From NCBI RefSeq assembly GCF_013114825.1, contig NZ_JAAVLX010000017.1, positions 1 to 64,000 of the forward strand: a stretch of 64,000 nt of DNA. Direction: 5' to 3'. The notes beneath the pieces were generated by a model that was not told the DNA's origin, did not search any database, and saw only the letters and a list, made by a program, of their open reading frames with translations. The DNA is from Bradyrhizobium australiense (GTDB taxonomy: Bacteria; Pseudomonadota; Alphaproteobacteria; Rhizobiales; Xanthobacteraceae). The position numbers were made by a program, and so were the translations under genes. This document shows, piece after piece, positions 36,051-45,007 of the stretch (positions within the stretch are counted from its first letter, which is position 1; each line of letters opens with the position of its first letter).

Positions 36051-36461
36051 ATGGCCCTCGAAAGAATGCAAGTGACCAACCATGAGCGCTGGGGCAACCT
36101 CGTAAAGACCTGGTCGACGGGCAAGAACTATCTTGACGACGACAACGAATATCCGATCCCGACCACCGTCGAGGAATTCAAGGAGCAACTCGCCAAGGCG
36201 CAGGTGTTCATGACGGTGCCGGATCGCTACACGAAGGTGAAGTTCGTCGAGCAGCAAATGGACACGATCGTGGTACGCTTGCCGCCCGCCGTGGCGATCG
36301 CCGATTCCGAAGAGAAACTCAGCAAGCCAGGCGCAACCTATCCGCTTCCGCCGTTCTACAAGCGGCTGTTCAACGGGATGGATCCGGTGATTCCGGAAGC
36401 CGACAAGTTCAAGGTGCATGCCGAGCGTATCGGCGATTACACGATCAGCTTCTGCGCCTAG
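36051..36461 (+). CDS. 136-residue unknown protein, partner of the peroxidase
   Basis: I do not recognise the family. The protein is soluble, with no signal peptide or membrane segment. It is charged, with a helical stretch at about 40-55 (TTVEEFKEQLAKAQ), a Val-rich strand region at about 70-82 (DTIVVRLPPAVAIAD), a Pro-rich stretch (YPLPPFYKRL) and the C-terminal end YTISFCA. GGAGGAG 8 bases before the ATG predicts strong translation. It is co-transcribed with the peroxidase, and its stop abuts the stop of the convergent regulator with no gap. It could be the peroxidase's cofactor or chaperone, or the substrate of the cluster's YcaO enzyme. The short C-terminal Ser/Cys tail makes a RiPP-like precursor conceivable but unproven. 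Confidence 0.8.
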   Translation: MALERMQVTNHERWGNLVKTWSTGKNYLDDDNEYPIPTTVEEFKEQLAKAQVFMTVPDRYTKVKFVEQQMDTIVVRLPPAVAIADSEEKLSKPGATYPLPPFYKRLFNGMDPVIPEADKFKVHAERIGDYTISFCA

Positions 36462-38564
36462 TCAGAGCTGGACGATATCCCCGACAGGAAGCCCTGCGCC
36501 GAGCAAACCTCGACGAAGGGTTTCCTGTCGCTCGCCGACGCTAATCGGGTGAGCCTGCATAACCCACCGCACGACAGCCTCGTCGGTCGGGGTCGATGTA
36601 CCGACCCAAAACGAACGTAATCCGTTCACGAAGCGCTGCGCTTCTTCGCGCGCCTTCCCCAACTCCCCAAGATAGAACAGCGCGGCCGTCCGCCATGCGG
36701 GCAATGTCCGCCCGACGCCATTGGCGCGGTCGCAGGCCTCGAGGGCGCCTGCGTAGTCGCCGCACAGAAACCGAATGGTGCAATGATAAGCCCATTCAAG
36801 ATAGGAAGGCGCAGGTGAGAGCGTCAGCGCTTGATCGGCCCTGAGCCGGGCCTGCTCGATTGATCCGCAAAAGACCTCATAGTGAGCGCTCGACAGCAAC
36901 GTCCACGGGTCGTTGTCATTGAGCTCGCAGGCAAGCGCCATATGCGGCGCAGCTTCGGTTTCTCGAAGCGCCATCACATAGGACCAGCCGCAGCACAGAT
37001 GCGCCCTGGAATCGACCGGATCCAGTTGAACGGCGGTCTTTGCCAATTCGAGTGTGGCCTTGGCCTTTTCGAGATCGCGAAAGATCCCGGGATGCACCAG
37101 ATGCTCGATGTTGTTCATCTGCACGAGGCTGCTGTAGCAGGGCGAGAAGCCCGGATTATCGCGGATCGCATCGCGAAAGATGGCGACCGCTCGCCGCCAG
37201 CTTTCGGGATCGAACTTCGACATGAGGTTCTGTCCACGGAGCCAGCGGTCATGCAGGTCGAGCGACACGTCAGGCTCGCCGGCGAGCCGCATCAGCCGTT
37301 CGGTCGACAGCTGCACGTTCAGCGAAGTTGCGATCCGGCGGATGATGCGCTGCTGCGTTTCGAACCAGTTGCCGAGGCCGAGGCGGAAGCTTTCGCTCCA
37401 GATATAGATTCCCGTCGTGTCGTCCCGGAGCACCATCACGATATTGATTTCGGCGCCGGCCTGATAAGCGGTGGTCTCGATGCAATATTGCGGCGCCGAG
37501 TCCGGCGCGGGAAGCACGACCGCGGCCGGCGGACGGTCAACGACACTCCATTCGCGGAATCGTACGAGACAGGCGGCGAGGTGCTGAGAGAACCCCTGCA
37601 CCAGATGGCTGTGATCCTCATCGACGCCGTGCATAGCAAAGGGCCGCAACACCAGGCGCGTCTTGGCAGGTGCATTGACCGAAGCCGAGATCGGGATCAC
37701 CGGCTGAGGAGCGGTCCCTCTGATCATTCTGACGGCGAATTCGTCATTCGCGGCCGAGGCAGCCCGATCGGCCGGCGCGCGCTCCAGAATACCGAGCTTG
37801 ATGTTTGCGACGAGTTCTTCGGTAGCCGACGACGGCTCCATCGCGTAGTCGCGATCCAAGAGATCCCACAGCGCCTTGTAGATCCGCAGCGCGCCGGCAA
37901 CATCGCCTTCTTCCGCATGCGCCCGCATCAGATAGCGGCAGGCGTATTCATGCGTGGGATCGAGATTGACGATCGCGACCGCGACCTTTTTTTTGGATTC
38001 AGCGGGCACGCTTGCGGAGGTCAAGCCTGCGTCGAGATTGCGCATCAGCCGTTCATGGATGGTCTGCCGCTTGGCCAACACCCAGACCCGGAACGACGGG
38101 TCGAGATCGTCCATTCCTTCGAGCAGCCGCCCGTCGAGCTGCGGGGTATCGAGCAATAGCGGGTGAACGCGTCCGCTCTCGGCGAGTTGGATCACGCTTT
38201 CGATATCGACTTGGATTCGTCCAATGTTGAGCCCGATCAGGAGCCGCTCCGCGATGAAGCCGTCATACCCGGCCTCCTCGAGCAAGGATCGCAGTTCGCG
38301 GACGACCTGACGCAACGAGGCACGCGCCCTTTCCTCGTCCGAACGGCTCCACAGCAGGCCGACCAGCCGCTCCCGGCTCTCCTGCTTGGTCTCCGACAGC
38401 GCGAGATAGCTAAGGACCGCCCCCGCCTTGCGGGTTCGCAGTTCGATCGGCCGGCCGTTGAACCGCAGGCCGAGCCGCCCCACCAGCGATAGCGACAGAC
38501 GCGGAGCGCTTTCAGGCGCCGCCGCGGCATCGTCTGCTGTCATGGCGTTTGCGCTGGCCGGCAT
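36462..38564 (-). CDS. BTAD/SARP-type transcriptional regulator with TolB-N-like and TPR domains
   Basis: A 700-residue cytosolic regulator. Residues 22-125 form an OmpR-like winged helix (LSLVGRLGLRFNGRPIELRTRKAGAVLSYL; ARASLRQVVRELRSLL). About 130-260 are the bacterial transcriptional activator domain. About 295-425 resemble the TolB N-terminal/FlgO-like region of other multi-domain regulators (RLVLRPFAMHG; IYIWSESFRLGLGNWF). About 430-690 are TPR-like helical repeats. No kinase or ATPase domain is present. It lies 39 bases downstream of the YcaO gene on the same strand, so the two are probably one operon. The likely targets are its own cluster, including the repeats upstream of the peroxidase gene. 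Confidence 0.85.
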   Translation of the reverse strand: MPASANAMTADDAAAAPESAPRLSLSLVGRLGLRFNGRPIELRTRKAGAVLSYLALSETKQESRERLVGLLWSRSDEERARASLRQVVRELRSLLEEAGYDGFIAERLLIGLNIGRIQVDIESVIQLAESGRVHPLLLDTPQLDGRLLEGMDDLDPSFRVWVLAKRQTIHERLMRNLDAGLTSASVPAESKKKVAVAIVNLDPTHEYACRYLMRAHAEEGDVAGALRIYKALWDLLDRDYAMEPSSATEELVANIKLGILERAPADRAASAANDEFAVRMIRGTAPQPVIPISASVNAPAKTRLVLRPFAMHGVDEDHSHLVQGFSQHLAACLVRFREWSVVDRPPAAVVLPAPDSAPQYCIETTAYQAGAEINIVMVLRDDTTGIYIWSESFRLGLGNWFETQQRIIRRIATSLNVQLSTERLMRLAGEPDVSLDLHDRWLRGQNLMSKFDPESWRRAVAIFRDAIRDNPGFSPCYSSLVQMNNIEHLVHPGIFRDLEKAKATLELAKTAVQLDPVDSRAHLCCGWSYVMALRETEAAPHMALACELNDNDPWTLLSSAHYEVFCGSIEQARLRADQALTLSPAPSYLEWAYHCTIRFLCGDYAGALEACDRANGVGRTLPAWRTAALFYLGELGKAREEAQRFVNGLRSFWVGTSTPTDEAVVRWVMQAHPISVGERQETLRRGLLGAGLPVGDIVQL

Positions 38565-38603
38565 GCAACGGTTTCCGGAACCGGTTGGTTAATTCCCGCC
38601 ACT

Positions 38604-39965
38604 CTATATCAAAGGGATGCCCCCGGTATAGGTTGCGCCGCCTCCAGTTCGTACAATCGCGTCCTGCAGCCTGCCCGTGACAATTTCGGATGGCTCGAGT
38701 TGCAGGCCTGGGGCGATCACGCGAACCACCGGAACGGCGAAGCGCTGGCGCGTGAGATCGATGCAGAATGTATCGTATCCTAGCTTTTCCAAACGCTGTA
38801 CGATCAATCCAAATATAGCGCTCGCATCAGTTGCGTGAAGGGGCAGATGGGCGGCGCACTCTTCGACCGGCTGCAGCAATCTGCACTGGTCGGCGTCGAT
38901 CGCTGCCCGCTGCAGGTGGATGCGATCCTGTCGGTTGAGCGCTTCATCGCCGCGTTCGCTGCGTTTGGTTGCAACGACGTTGTCGGCCAATTCGAGCTGG
39001 CACATTTCCACAATCGCCGAGCGGACCGCAGCCTCGAGCGTCGGCCGTGCGGCGAGGCCGAAAGCAAAACCGGAACCGTCCGCCCGGCAGGAGACGGCCG
39101 CGATGCAGGGCACGCCGATATCCGTCGTAATGTCGAGCAGCCAAGTCCGGCGCGGCGTCGAGACGCCGTGCCGAAGCTTCTGCAACAAGTTTGCCGCCAC
39201 GATGCCGGCTTCAGGCTGCGGCGGAAGCGATCGCGGCAACTGACCGCCTCGCCACCACAGGCTGGCTGCATCGCGCTCGATCAATTCCAGCAGGCCATGC
39301 AGCGCTGCGGCGTCCCGTGACGGACCGGCGGCCGATCCGATGCTCAGCGGGAATGGCGGGGCAAACTCGCGTTGCGCTGGCGGTCGCCGCAGGCAGATGT
39401 CCGCCGGAAGCCACACCTCGCCTCCGTCGGTCAGCTTTGTTACGCGACACCAGGAGAGCGCTCGCTCTGGTTGCATGCGACGTTCCGAAAGGGCCGCTAC
39501 CAGCTCCAGCGCCTTCGGACCGAGTTTTCCGGCCCAATCGTCAACGCCCGGTTCGAGCAACAGATCGGTTCCAGTCTGCAATTGGGAGAGGTACTCGATA
39601 CCCTCGCCGATACAGCCCTGAAATGCTTCCCGCAACGTCAGACCAACGCCGGAAACGCCGACCATCGGGCTTCCGTCATGCAAGGGATCGGCAAGCGCTG
39701 GATCGAATTGCGCACCAAAGCTGATCAGGCCGGGCGCATCGGGCGAGGCCAGTTCGAACACGCGCGCAAATCGGGAAGCAGCGATCAGCAAATGAGCGCG
39801 ATTCGCGAGCTGCGAATCAATTCCATTGCTGGATTCGCCGGCATATTCCAGCGCCTGAAGGATGAGTCTGGCATCGTGATCGCCGGCCGCGTCCACATCG
39901 TTGCCAAGAAGCAACGATGCAGCGCGCGCAAACAATTCTTGCATCGAATTTTCGGTACCGCTCAC
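38604..39965 (-). CDS. YcaO-domain protein (ATP-dependent peptide-modifying type)
   Basis: A 453-residue YcaO enzyme. YcaO proteins use ATP to phosphorylate a peptide amide, making azolines, thioamides or amidines in RiPPs, or to assist ribosomal S12 methylthiolation. The three ATP/Mg segments are intact: GVGLTLREAFQGCIGEGIEY (106-125), LHGLLELIERDAASLWW (222-238) and AVRSAIVEMCQLEL (313-326). The C-terminus ends GGIPLI rather than the PxPxP tail of azoline cyclodehydratases, and no E1-like or ocin-ThiF partner is nearby, so the chemistry may be thioamide-like or novel. The start is a GTG with GAGG upstream. It is divergent from an unknown gene by 68 bases and followed by the BTAD regulator. 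Confidence 0.88.
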   Translation of the reverse strand: MSGTENSMQELFARAASLLLGNDVDAAGDHDARLILQALEYAGESSNGIDSQLANRAHLLIAASRFARVFELASPDAPGLISFGAQFDPALADPLHDGSPMVGVSGVGLTLREAFQGCIGEGIEYLSQLQTGTDLLLEPGVDDWAGKLGPKALELVAALSERRMQPERALSWCRVTKLTDGGEVWLPADICLRRPPAQREFAPPFPLSIGSAAGPSRDAAALHGLLELIERDAASLWWRGGQLPRSLPPQPEAGIVAANLLQKLRHGVSTPRRTWLLDITTDIGVPCIAAVSCRADGSGFAFGLAARPTLEAAVRSAIVEMCQLELADNVVATKRSERGDEALNRQDRIHLQRAAIDADQCRLLQPVEECAAHLPLHATDASAIFGLIVQRLEKLGYDTFCIDLTRQRFAVPVVRVIAPGLQLEPSEIVTGRLQDAIVRTGGGATYTGGIPLI

Positions 39966-40033
39966 GGTGACCTCACGACTTGACGCGCAGATTCCGGACG
40001 TGAGGCCAGTCCGCCCTCGCCCTGGAGGAACTT

Positions 40034-40588
40034 ATGCTCGCGAAAGCCTTCGTCATAGCCATGGCAGCAGATTTTGCCCGATCGGACTATGCCAAGCCGA
40101 CCTTGATTCGTAGCCGCAGCCGCGAGTGGCTGATCGCCTGCCGTTGGGGACCGGATGGCGAGTATCTTTCGATTGCGACAGCCGGCCCGATCACGGAGCC
40201 TCTCGCACTGGTTGCACCGCAGGCGATTGCGCCAATTCACAGCCTCGTCGGCGTACTGGTCTCCGAATCGGAGACGCAAGCCACCAGCACATTCCTGCTG
40301 GTGCGCCAGTTGCCTGCTGCGATCGAGCTTGCCGGCACGTTTTTTCCGGCCGACGGATACGTGCTGCTGCAGAACCAGGGCGATGTCCATCTCGTCTGCA
40401 AGACGCGCTACTCCCATAGCTGCGGCTGGCTCGACGGCAAGGAGATCCGCAAAGACATTCCCGATCCGGCACCGTATTCGGCCGAAGCAATGTCATGGCA
40501 TATCGAAGCGACGCGCCGTGACTGGATCGGCGAGTTTATTCCCGGCAGCAGGCCGCCGGAGCGGCTTGCGATTCGCGCGACCGGCTGA
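40034..40588 (+). CDS. Unknown protein divergent from the YcaO gene
   Basis: A 184-residue soluble protein I cannot assign. It has alternating strand and loop character (REWLIACRWGPDGEYLSIA; TFLLVRQLPAAIELAG; GYVLLQNQGDVHLVC), two Cys near the middle (HLVCK, HSCGW) and a charged C-terminal helix (WHIEATRRDWIGEF). GGAGG 6 bases before the ATG gives a good start. The 68-base divergent spacer with the YcaO gene suggests shared control and membership of the same cluster. It might be a peptide-binding accessory factor or an immunity-type protein; neither is shown by the sequence. Confidence 0.75.
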   Translation: MLAKAFVIAMAADFARSDYAKPTLIRSRSREWLIACRWGPDGEYLSIATAGPITEPLALVAPQAIAPIHSLVGVLVSESETQATSTFLLVRQLPAAIELAGTFFPADGYVLLQNQGDVHLVCKTRYSHSCGWLDGKEIRKDIPDPAPYSAEAMSWHIEATRRDWIGEFIPGSRPPERLAIRATG

Positions 40589-40793
40589 AGCCGCGATCGG
40601 ACTACCGACAGAAACGGGACCGCACGTGATTCCGTACGTCTTCTTACGGAAGACTATCACCGCGAGGGAAATCTCCGCCGCTCACCGCGATCGACAATAT
40701 TCAGCCGTGCAACCGTAGTAGCCTTCGATCCCCGTGTTCGACCGGCGATGCTTTCAACCAGTTTGGCGACGCAAAGCCGCACGCGCGGGCTCG

Positions 40794-41102
40794 TTATTCG
40801 CGCATAGGCCATGAGAACGCGCAAGGCGCCCGCCCGGCCAGCAAATGAACCGGTGAATTCAAGCCGGAAGATCCGGGTCGGGAAGATTCGAACAACTCGC
40901 CGGCCGAAACATCCAGCACGGTAGCGATTTGCGACAACCGGATGGCACCAACCCGGTTGGCGCCCCGCTCGTATTTCTGTACCTGTTGAATGGTGACGCC
41001 AAAGCGTTCGGCGATGGTTTGGCTGGTGCCGCGGTTGATCCGAAACATACGAATTCTGGCACCCACCATCGCATCAAGCGGGCCAGACTTCCTCGTCGCC
41101 AT
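40794..41102 (-). CDS. XRE-family transcriptional regulator
   Basis: A 102-residue regulator with a Cro/CI-type helix-turn-helix at about 12-70 (GARIRMFRINRGTSQTIAERFGVTIQQVQKYERG; IRLSQIATVLDVSAGEL). The QVQKYERGANR segment is typical of a rhizobial family of small XRE proteins. The C-terminal 25 residues (GLNSPVHLLAGRAPCAF) have no known role. Its ribosome site GGGAG is buried in a 9-bp inverted repeat directly upstream, which suggests autoregulation. The target is unknown, and it may be unrelated to the YcaO cluster. Confidence 0.88.
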   Translation of the reverse strand: MATRKSGPLDAMVGARIRMFRINRGTSQTIAERFGVTIQQVQKYERGANRVGAIRLSQIATVLDVSAGELFESSRPGSSGLNSPVHLLAGRAPCAFSWPMRE

Positions 41103-41109
41103 CGGCAGG

Positions 41110-41132
41110 CTCCCAACTCTTCAAGTTGGGAG
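41110..41132 (-). promoter_or_regulatory. Inverted repeat covering the ribosome site of the XRE gene
   Basis: Perfect arms CTCCCAACT (41110-41118) and AGTTGGGAG (41124-41132) with a 5-base loop. On the minus strand the arm nearer the gene contains GGGAG, 7 bases before the ATG. It could be the operator of the XRE protein, an RNA hairpin hiding the ribosome site, or both. Confidence 0.55.
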
Positions 41133-41165
41133 AGATCTTAACACAACCTAAGGGCGCTACAGGAA

Positions 41166-41489
41166 CTAATTTGCGATAGGGATCACATTGGCCCGCTGCC
41201 CGGCGTTAGCGGGTTCGATCGTCAACCGGCCCTTCGGATCGATCGCGGCCTTCATGGCCGGCGGGTGACCGGTTTCGAGGAAATGCTGCAGAGCGGCGCG
41301 GCTCTCGTCCGAGAGTGCAAACAGCCCGCGCATTAATTCAAAGAATCCAGGCTCTTCCGCTACATAGAGCAGTTCGCGCAGTTCCGCGCCGGTATACTGC
41401 CCCAAGGCCGTTACAAGCCATTCGGTTTGGTCATCCGGATCGCTCTCCGGCACGCGATTCAGGTAGTAGACGACCGATTCCGCACTCAT
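41166..41489 (-). CDS. Small acidic unknown protein
   Basis: A 107-residue soluble acidic protein with no family I can name. It is mostly helical (VVYYLNRVPE; EWLVTALGQYTGAELRELLYVAEEPGFFELMRGLFALSDESRAALQHFLE) with a short tail (GRLTIEPANAGQRANVIPIAN). I start at ATG 41489 with GGGGGA upstream; a longer frame to 41570 is less likely. It lies 63 bases upstream of the XRE gene on the same strand and may be co-transcribed with it. Confidence 0.65.
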   Translation of the reverse strand: MSAESVVYYLNRVPESDPDDQTEWLVTALGQYTGAELRELLYVAEEPGFFELMRGLFALSDESRAALQHFLETGHPPAMKAAIDPKGRLTIEPANAGQRANVIPIAN

Positions 41490-41747
41490 TTCATCCCCCG
41501 GTACCTCGCGATAGCTCACAGGCCCCCCGCTCTGGACGGCTTTCTGGCAGCTAACTCCCGAGCCTAACACTGCGGGGGCTCTCGTGATTTCAGCGTGATC
41601 GCAAGCGCAACCGTGATTCCGTTCCGAAGTTCCAGGCAGTGCCGAGCTGGTTCAGTCTGCGCGGCGGACGCAATATTCATTCCACCCTCCCGTAGCGGTT
41701 CGGGATTTTGCCGCTACAAACCTCCCAACCACCTCACGGTACGGCAG

Positions 41748-43388
41748 TTAGAAAGCCTTCGCGATGGCCCGCTGGGCATCCTGCTGAATCGTCCTCAGGT
41801 GATTCTGGTCGCGGAAACTTTCGGCGTAGATCTTGTAGACGTCTTCGGTGCCCGATGGCCGCGCGGCGAACCATCCCGCCTCGGACTCGACCTTGATGCC
41901 GCCGAACGATTGATCATTACCCGGCGCACGGGTCCGAATCGCGCTGACCGGTTCACCAGCAAGCCGGTGCATATTGAGCTGCTCCGGCCCGAGTGCCTTG
42001 AGCGCGCTCTTCTGTTTGGGCGTCGCCGGCACATCGATCCGCTCGTAGAACGGCACGCCGAGTTCGGCGGTCAGAGCGGCAAACAGCTGGCTCGGATCGC
42101 GGCCGGTGCGACCGAGGATTTCGGCGGCGAGCAGCCCCATCACCATGCCATCCTTGTCGGTCGTCCAGACGGAGCCGTCGCGCTTGAGGAACGATGCACC
42201 GGCGCTTTCCTCGCCCGCGAATCCGAATGCGCCGGTGCCGAGGCCTTCGACGAACCATTTGAAACCGACCGGGGTCTCGACCAGCTTGCGGTTCAGCTTT
42301 TTAGCGACACGATCGATGATCGAACTGGAGACGATGGTTTTGCCGATCGCGGCCTCGCTGCCCCATTGCGGCCGATGCGCAAACAGGTAGGCGATCGCAG
42401 CCGCGAGAAAATGGTTCGGATTCATCAACCCGCCGGTGCGCGTCACGATGCCGTGGCGATCGGCGTCGGTATCATTGGCAAAGGCGACATCGAACCTGTC
42501 GCGCATCTGGATCAGGCTTGCCATCGCGAATGGCGAGGAACAATCCATCCGGATTTTTCCATCCCAGTCCGCCGTCATGAAACGAAACGTCGGGTCGACG
42601 GCATCGTTCACGACAGTTGCGTTGATCCCGTAATGCTCGATCAGCGGCTGCCAGTAGTGAACGGCGGCGCCGCCCAGCGGATCAATACCGATTCTCACGC
42701 CGGATGATTTGATCAGCGCCATGTCCACGGCATTGCCGAGATCGGCGACATAGGGACGGATGTAATCGTGCCGATGCGTCGATGGCGCCTTGCGGGCGCG
42801 CTCATACGGTATCCGCGCAACGCCCTTCATGTCAGCTTCGATGTAGGTGTTAGCACCCTTCTCAACCTTGGCCGTCACGTCGGTATCGGCCGGGCCGCCA
42901 TGCGGCGGGTTATATTTGTACCCGCCATCTTCGGGCGGATTGTGCGAGGGCGTGATGACGACCCCATCGGCAAGTCCGCTCGTTCGATCCTTATTGTAAC
43001 TCAGGATCGCATGCGAGATGACCGGCGTCGGCGTGTAGCCGCCGCGCTCGTCAATCATGATGTCGACCCCGTTGGCGGCAAACACTTCTACCGCGCTCGC
43101 CAGCGCCGGCTCGGCCAGCGCATGGGTATCGATGCCGATAAACAGCGGACCGGTCAGTCCCGTCTCGCGGCGGTAATCGCAGATCGCTTGCGTCGTCGCC
43201 AGGATATGATTTTCATTGAACGAGTTCTTCAGCGATGTCCCGCGATGTCCCGAGGTGCCGAACGCAACACGCTGGGTAGGATCGGACGGATCCGGTTTGG
43301 ACGCGAAGTAGGTCGTTACCAGTTGCGGTACGTTGACGAGGGTGGCGGGATCAACCGGTTTGCCGGCAGCGGGATTGGTGGCAGTCAC
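41748..43388 (-). CDS. pgm: Phosphoglucomutase (alpha-D-glucose phosphate-specific)
   Basis: A 546-residue cytosolic enzyme interconverting glucose-1-phosphate and glucose-6-phosphate, linking glycogen and polysaccharide synthesis with glycolysis. The phosphoserine loop is ITPSHNPP with S148, the metal loop NDTDADRHG, the sugar-binding loop GEESAGASF, and the phosphate-binding C-terminal loop RPSGTEDVYKIY. VAFGTSGHRGTS near the N-terminus is the first active-site loop. Length is standard for the E. coli Pgm type. The gene stands alone. Confidence 0.97.
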   Translation of the reverse strand: MTATNPAAGKPVDPATLVNVPQLVTTYFASKPDPSDPTQRVAFGTSGHRGTSLKNSFNENHILATTQAICDYRRETGLTGPLFIGIDTHALAEPALASAVEVFAANGVDIMIDERGGYTPTPVISHAILSYNKDRTSGLADGVVITPSHNPPEDGGYKYNPPHGGPADTDVTAKVEKGANTYIEADMKGVARIPYERARKAPSTHRHDYIRPYVADLGNAVDMALIKSSGVRIGIDPLGGAAVHYWQPLIEHYGINATVVNDAVDPTFRFMTADWDGKIRMDCSSPFAMASLIQMRDRFDVAFANDTDADRHGIVTRTGGLMNPNHFLAAAIAYLFAHRPQWGSEAAIGKTIVSSSIIDRVAKKLNRKLVETPVGFKWFVEGLGTGAFGFAGEESAGASFLKRDGSVWTTDKDGMVMGLLAAEILGRTGRDPSQLFAALTAELGVPFYERIDVPATPKQKSALKALGPEQLNMHRLAGEPVSAIRTRAPGNDQSFGGIKVESEAGWFAARPSGTEDVYKIYAESFRDQNHLRTIQQDAQRAIAKAF

Positions 43389-43481
43389 ATGACCTCACGG
43401 AATGGTGGTTTCGCCGGATTATAGGTGCAAGCGACGGTCTCGGCAAAATCGAGCCCACGTCTTCGCAAGCCGATGCCGCCT

Positions 43482-43733
43482 CTAGTAAACGCCGCGCTGC
43501 CGGGGCGGTTTCCTGGCATCTTGTGCGAAATACGGATTGTTTAAGCATTGGGCCGCGCGACCCGATGCGGACGCGGCGCACTGCCCCAGCGAAGCAAAGC
43601 TGCAGTCGATGTAGCCGCCACCAATGGCGTATGTTTGCAGGCAGACCGGGTAGTTTGGATCATAGGTCTGGGCGCGCGCCGGCGCGGCGGGCAACATCGT
43701 TCCCATTAGAATCGTGCAAGCCAATACGCGCAT
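43482..43733 (-). CDS. DUF3551-type small secreted protein
   Basis: An 83-residue exported peptide. A signal peptide ends near PARAQ (about residue 21). The mature part has the DUF3551 pattern: YPVCLQTYAIGGGYIDCSFASLGQCAASASGRAAQCLNNPYF, with four Cys spaced for two disulphides. The family is abundant in Bradyrhizobium and its function is unknown. AAGGAG upstream fixes the ATG at 43733; a longer in-frame start at 43766 lacks support. Confidence 0.88.
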   Translation of the reverse strand: MRVLACTILMGTMLPAAPARAQTYDPNYPVCLQTYAIGGGYIDCSFASLGQCAASASGRAAQCLNNPYFAQDARKPPRQRGVY

Positions 43734-44060
43734 TGGGGACTCCTTCGGGACAGGCCGACAGGACAATGCGGGGCTTGATTACCTGCTTTCCACCGACCGA
43801 TCAGACATGATGGTGGAAATCGGTCACCTTTGACGAGGCATCGCTTGGCCCACTTCCCTTTGCGCCCTGTCTGAGGCAATGGGGTGGCGCGCCAAAGGCT
43901 GCAGATGCGTTATCTGTCGCAGATTGATATGGTCCAGCACGGCGCCACCTGATCACTCGGCTGGCTATCGCTTTGGCGGCCCTATTGGTTCGCCAAGCGT
44001 CGCATCCCGAACTGGCTGCCGATCACGCCGTCGCGCGACGAGTTTGAAGCGCTATGAGCC
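43734..44060. other. Intergenic region with a possible gene-tail relic
   Basis: No intact gene. On the plus strand, after a stop near 43950, a frame reads SLGWLSLWRPYWFAK then RRIPNWLPITPSRDEFEAL and stops at 44057. This looks like the C-terminal end of a real protein and has no start or ribosome site, so it may be a relic. It abuts the stop of the dienelactone hydrolase gene, which converges on it. Confidence 0.35.
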
Positions 44061-44891
44061 CTAGCTGCTTCGCGGCGACGCAAGCCGATGCTTGAAGAAT
44101 GCCAGGATCTCGTCGCGGGCCGCGATCGTCGGCTGGCCGGCCTCGTCGATTAGGTGCGCGGTGACGACGCTATGCGGGGTCGTCACGTGACGCGCGAAGA
44201 ACGGCGCAAGATCGGCGTTCGCCGCGCTGTCCGGCAGCACACGCCCGATGAATCGGTCACCGAGCGCTTCCGCATAGGCCGCGAAGCGTTGTGCCGTGCA
44301 GAACTTGTCGCCTGCGAAGCGATAGGCCAGCACCATCAGATCTTCCCTCTCGAGCCGTTCGCGGACGGCCCTCACTTCGTCGGGTGCGATTTCAATGCCG
44401 GCCGGATCGTTCAGCGGCAGCGACGGCTGCGAGAGCACCGGCGCCAGCATCGATGGTTCAAGCATCATGGTCAGCGCAAAATTTCCCGTGAAGCACATTC
44501 CGATCGCGCCGACGCCGGGGCCGCCGCACTCGCCATGTGCGAATCGCGCCAGCGACCGCAGCCACTTTGTCACGGGACTTGATTGGTGTGAGGCCAAAGC
44601 GCGAAACTCGGCGCTCACACAGGCGCGCTGAAAGATCGCAGCGCCCTCCTCCGCGCCTGGAACGGCGCCGTCACGGCCGAACAGCGATGGCACGTAGACG
44701 GTGAAGCCTGCATCGCGGACCCAGCGCGCAAACCGCGCGACATGCGGGCTGATGCCCGGCATTTCCGTCATCACGATGACAACAGGCCCCGTACCGGCCA
44801 CGTAGACGACCTTGGTGACGTTATCGAGTGCAATCTCGCGGCGCGTGAAATCCTCGAGCGGATCGTCCTGCTTCATGGACCGTTTCGGCAT
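44061..44891 (-). CDS. Dienelactone hydrolase family protein
   Basis: A 276-residue alpha/beta hydrolase of the dienelactone hydrolase family, which opens lactone or ester rings in chloroaromatic and related catabolism. The nucleophile is C133 in GAIGMCFTGN, and E43 in MTEMPG is the conserved partner of the Cys. The acid and His are probably in the segment AGDKFC and near the C-terminus (HSVVTAHLIDEAG). Start at ATG 44891; a longer frame adds a non-homologous basic extension. It is divergent from a GlxA-type regulator 150 bases away, its probable controller. Confidence 0.9.
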   Translation of the reverse strand: MPKRSMKQDDPLEDFTRREIALDNVTKVVYVAGTGPVVIVMTEMPGISPHVARFARWVRDAGFTVYVPSLFGRDGAVPGAEEGAAIFQRACVSAEFRALASHQSSPVTKWLRSLARFAHGECGGPGVGAIGMCFTGNFALTMMLEPSMLAPVLSQPSLPLNDPAGIEIAPDEVRAVRERLEREDLMVLAYRFAGDKFCTAQRFAAYAEALGDRFIGRVLPDSAANADLAPFFARHVTTPHSVVTAHLIDEAGQPTIAARDEILAFFKHRLASPRSS

Positions 44892-45007
44892 CGCCACAAT
44901 TCCTTGTCGATTGATGGATACTCGGCAGGAGCCGCGGCGCAGCGGCCGGGGATTCCTACAAACGCAATTCTGTGCATATCGTTGCGATTTTGTGCTCGTC
45001 GGTCTAG

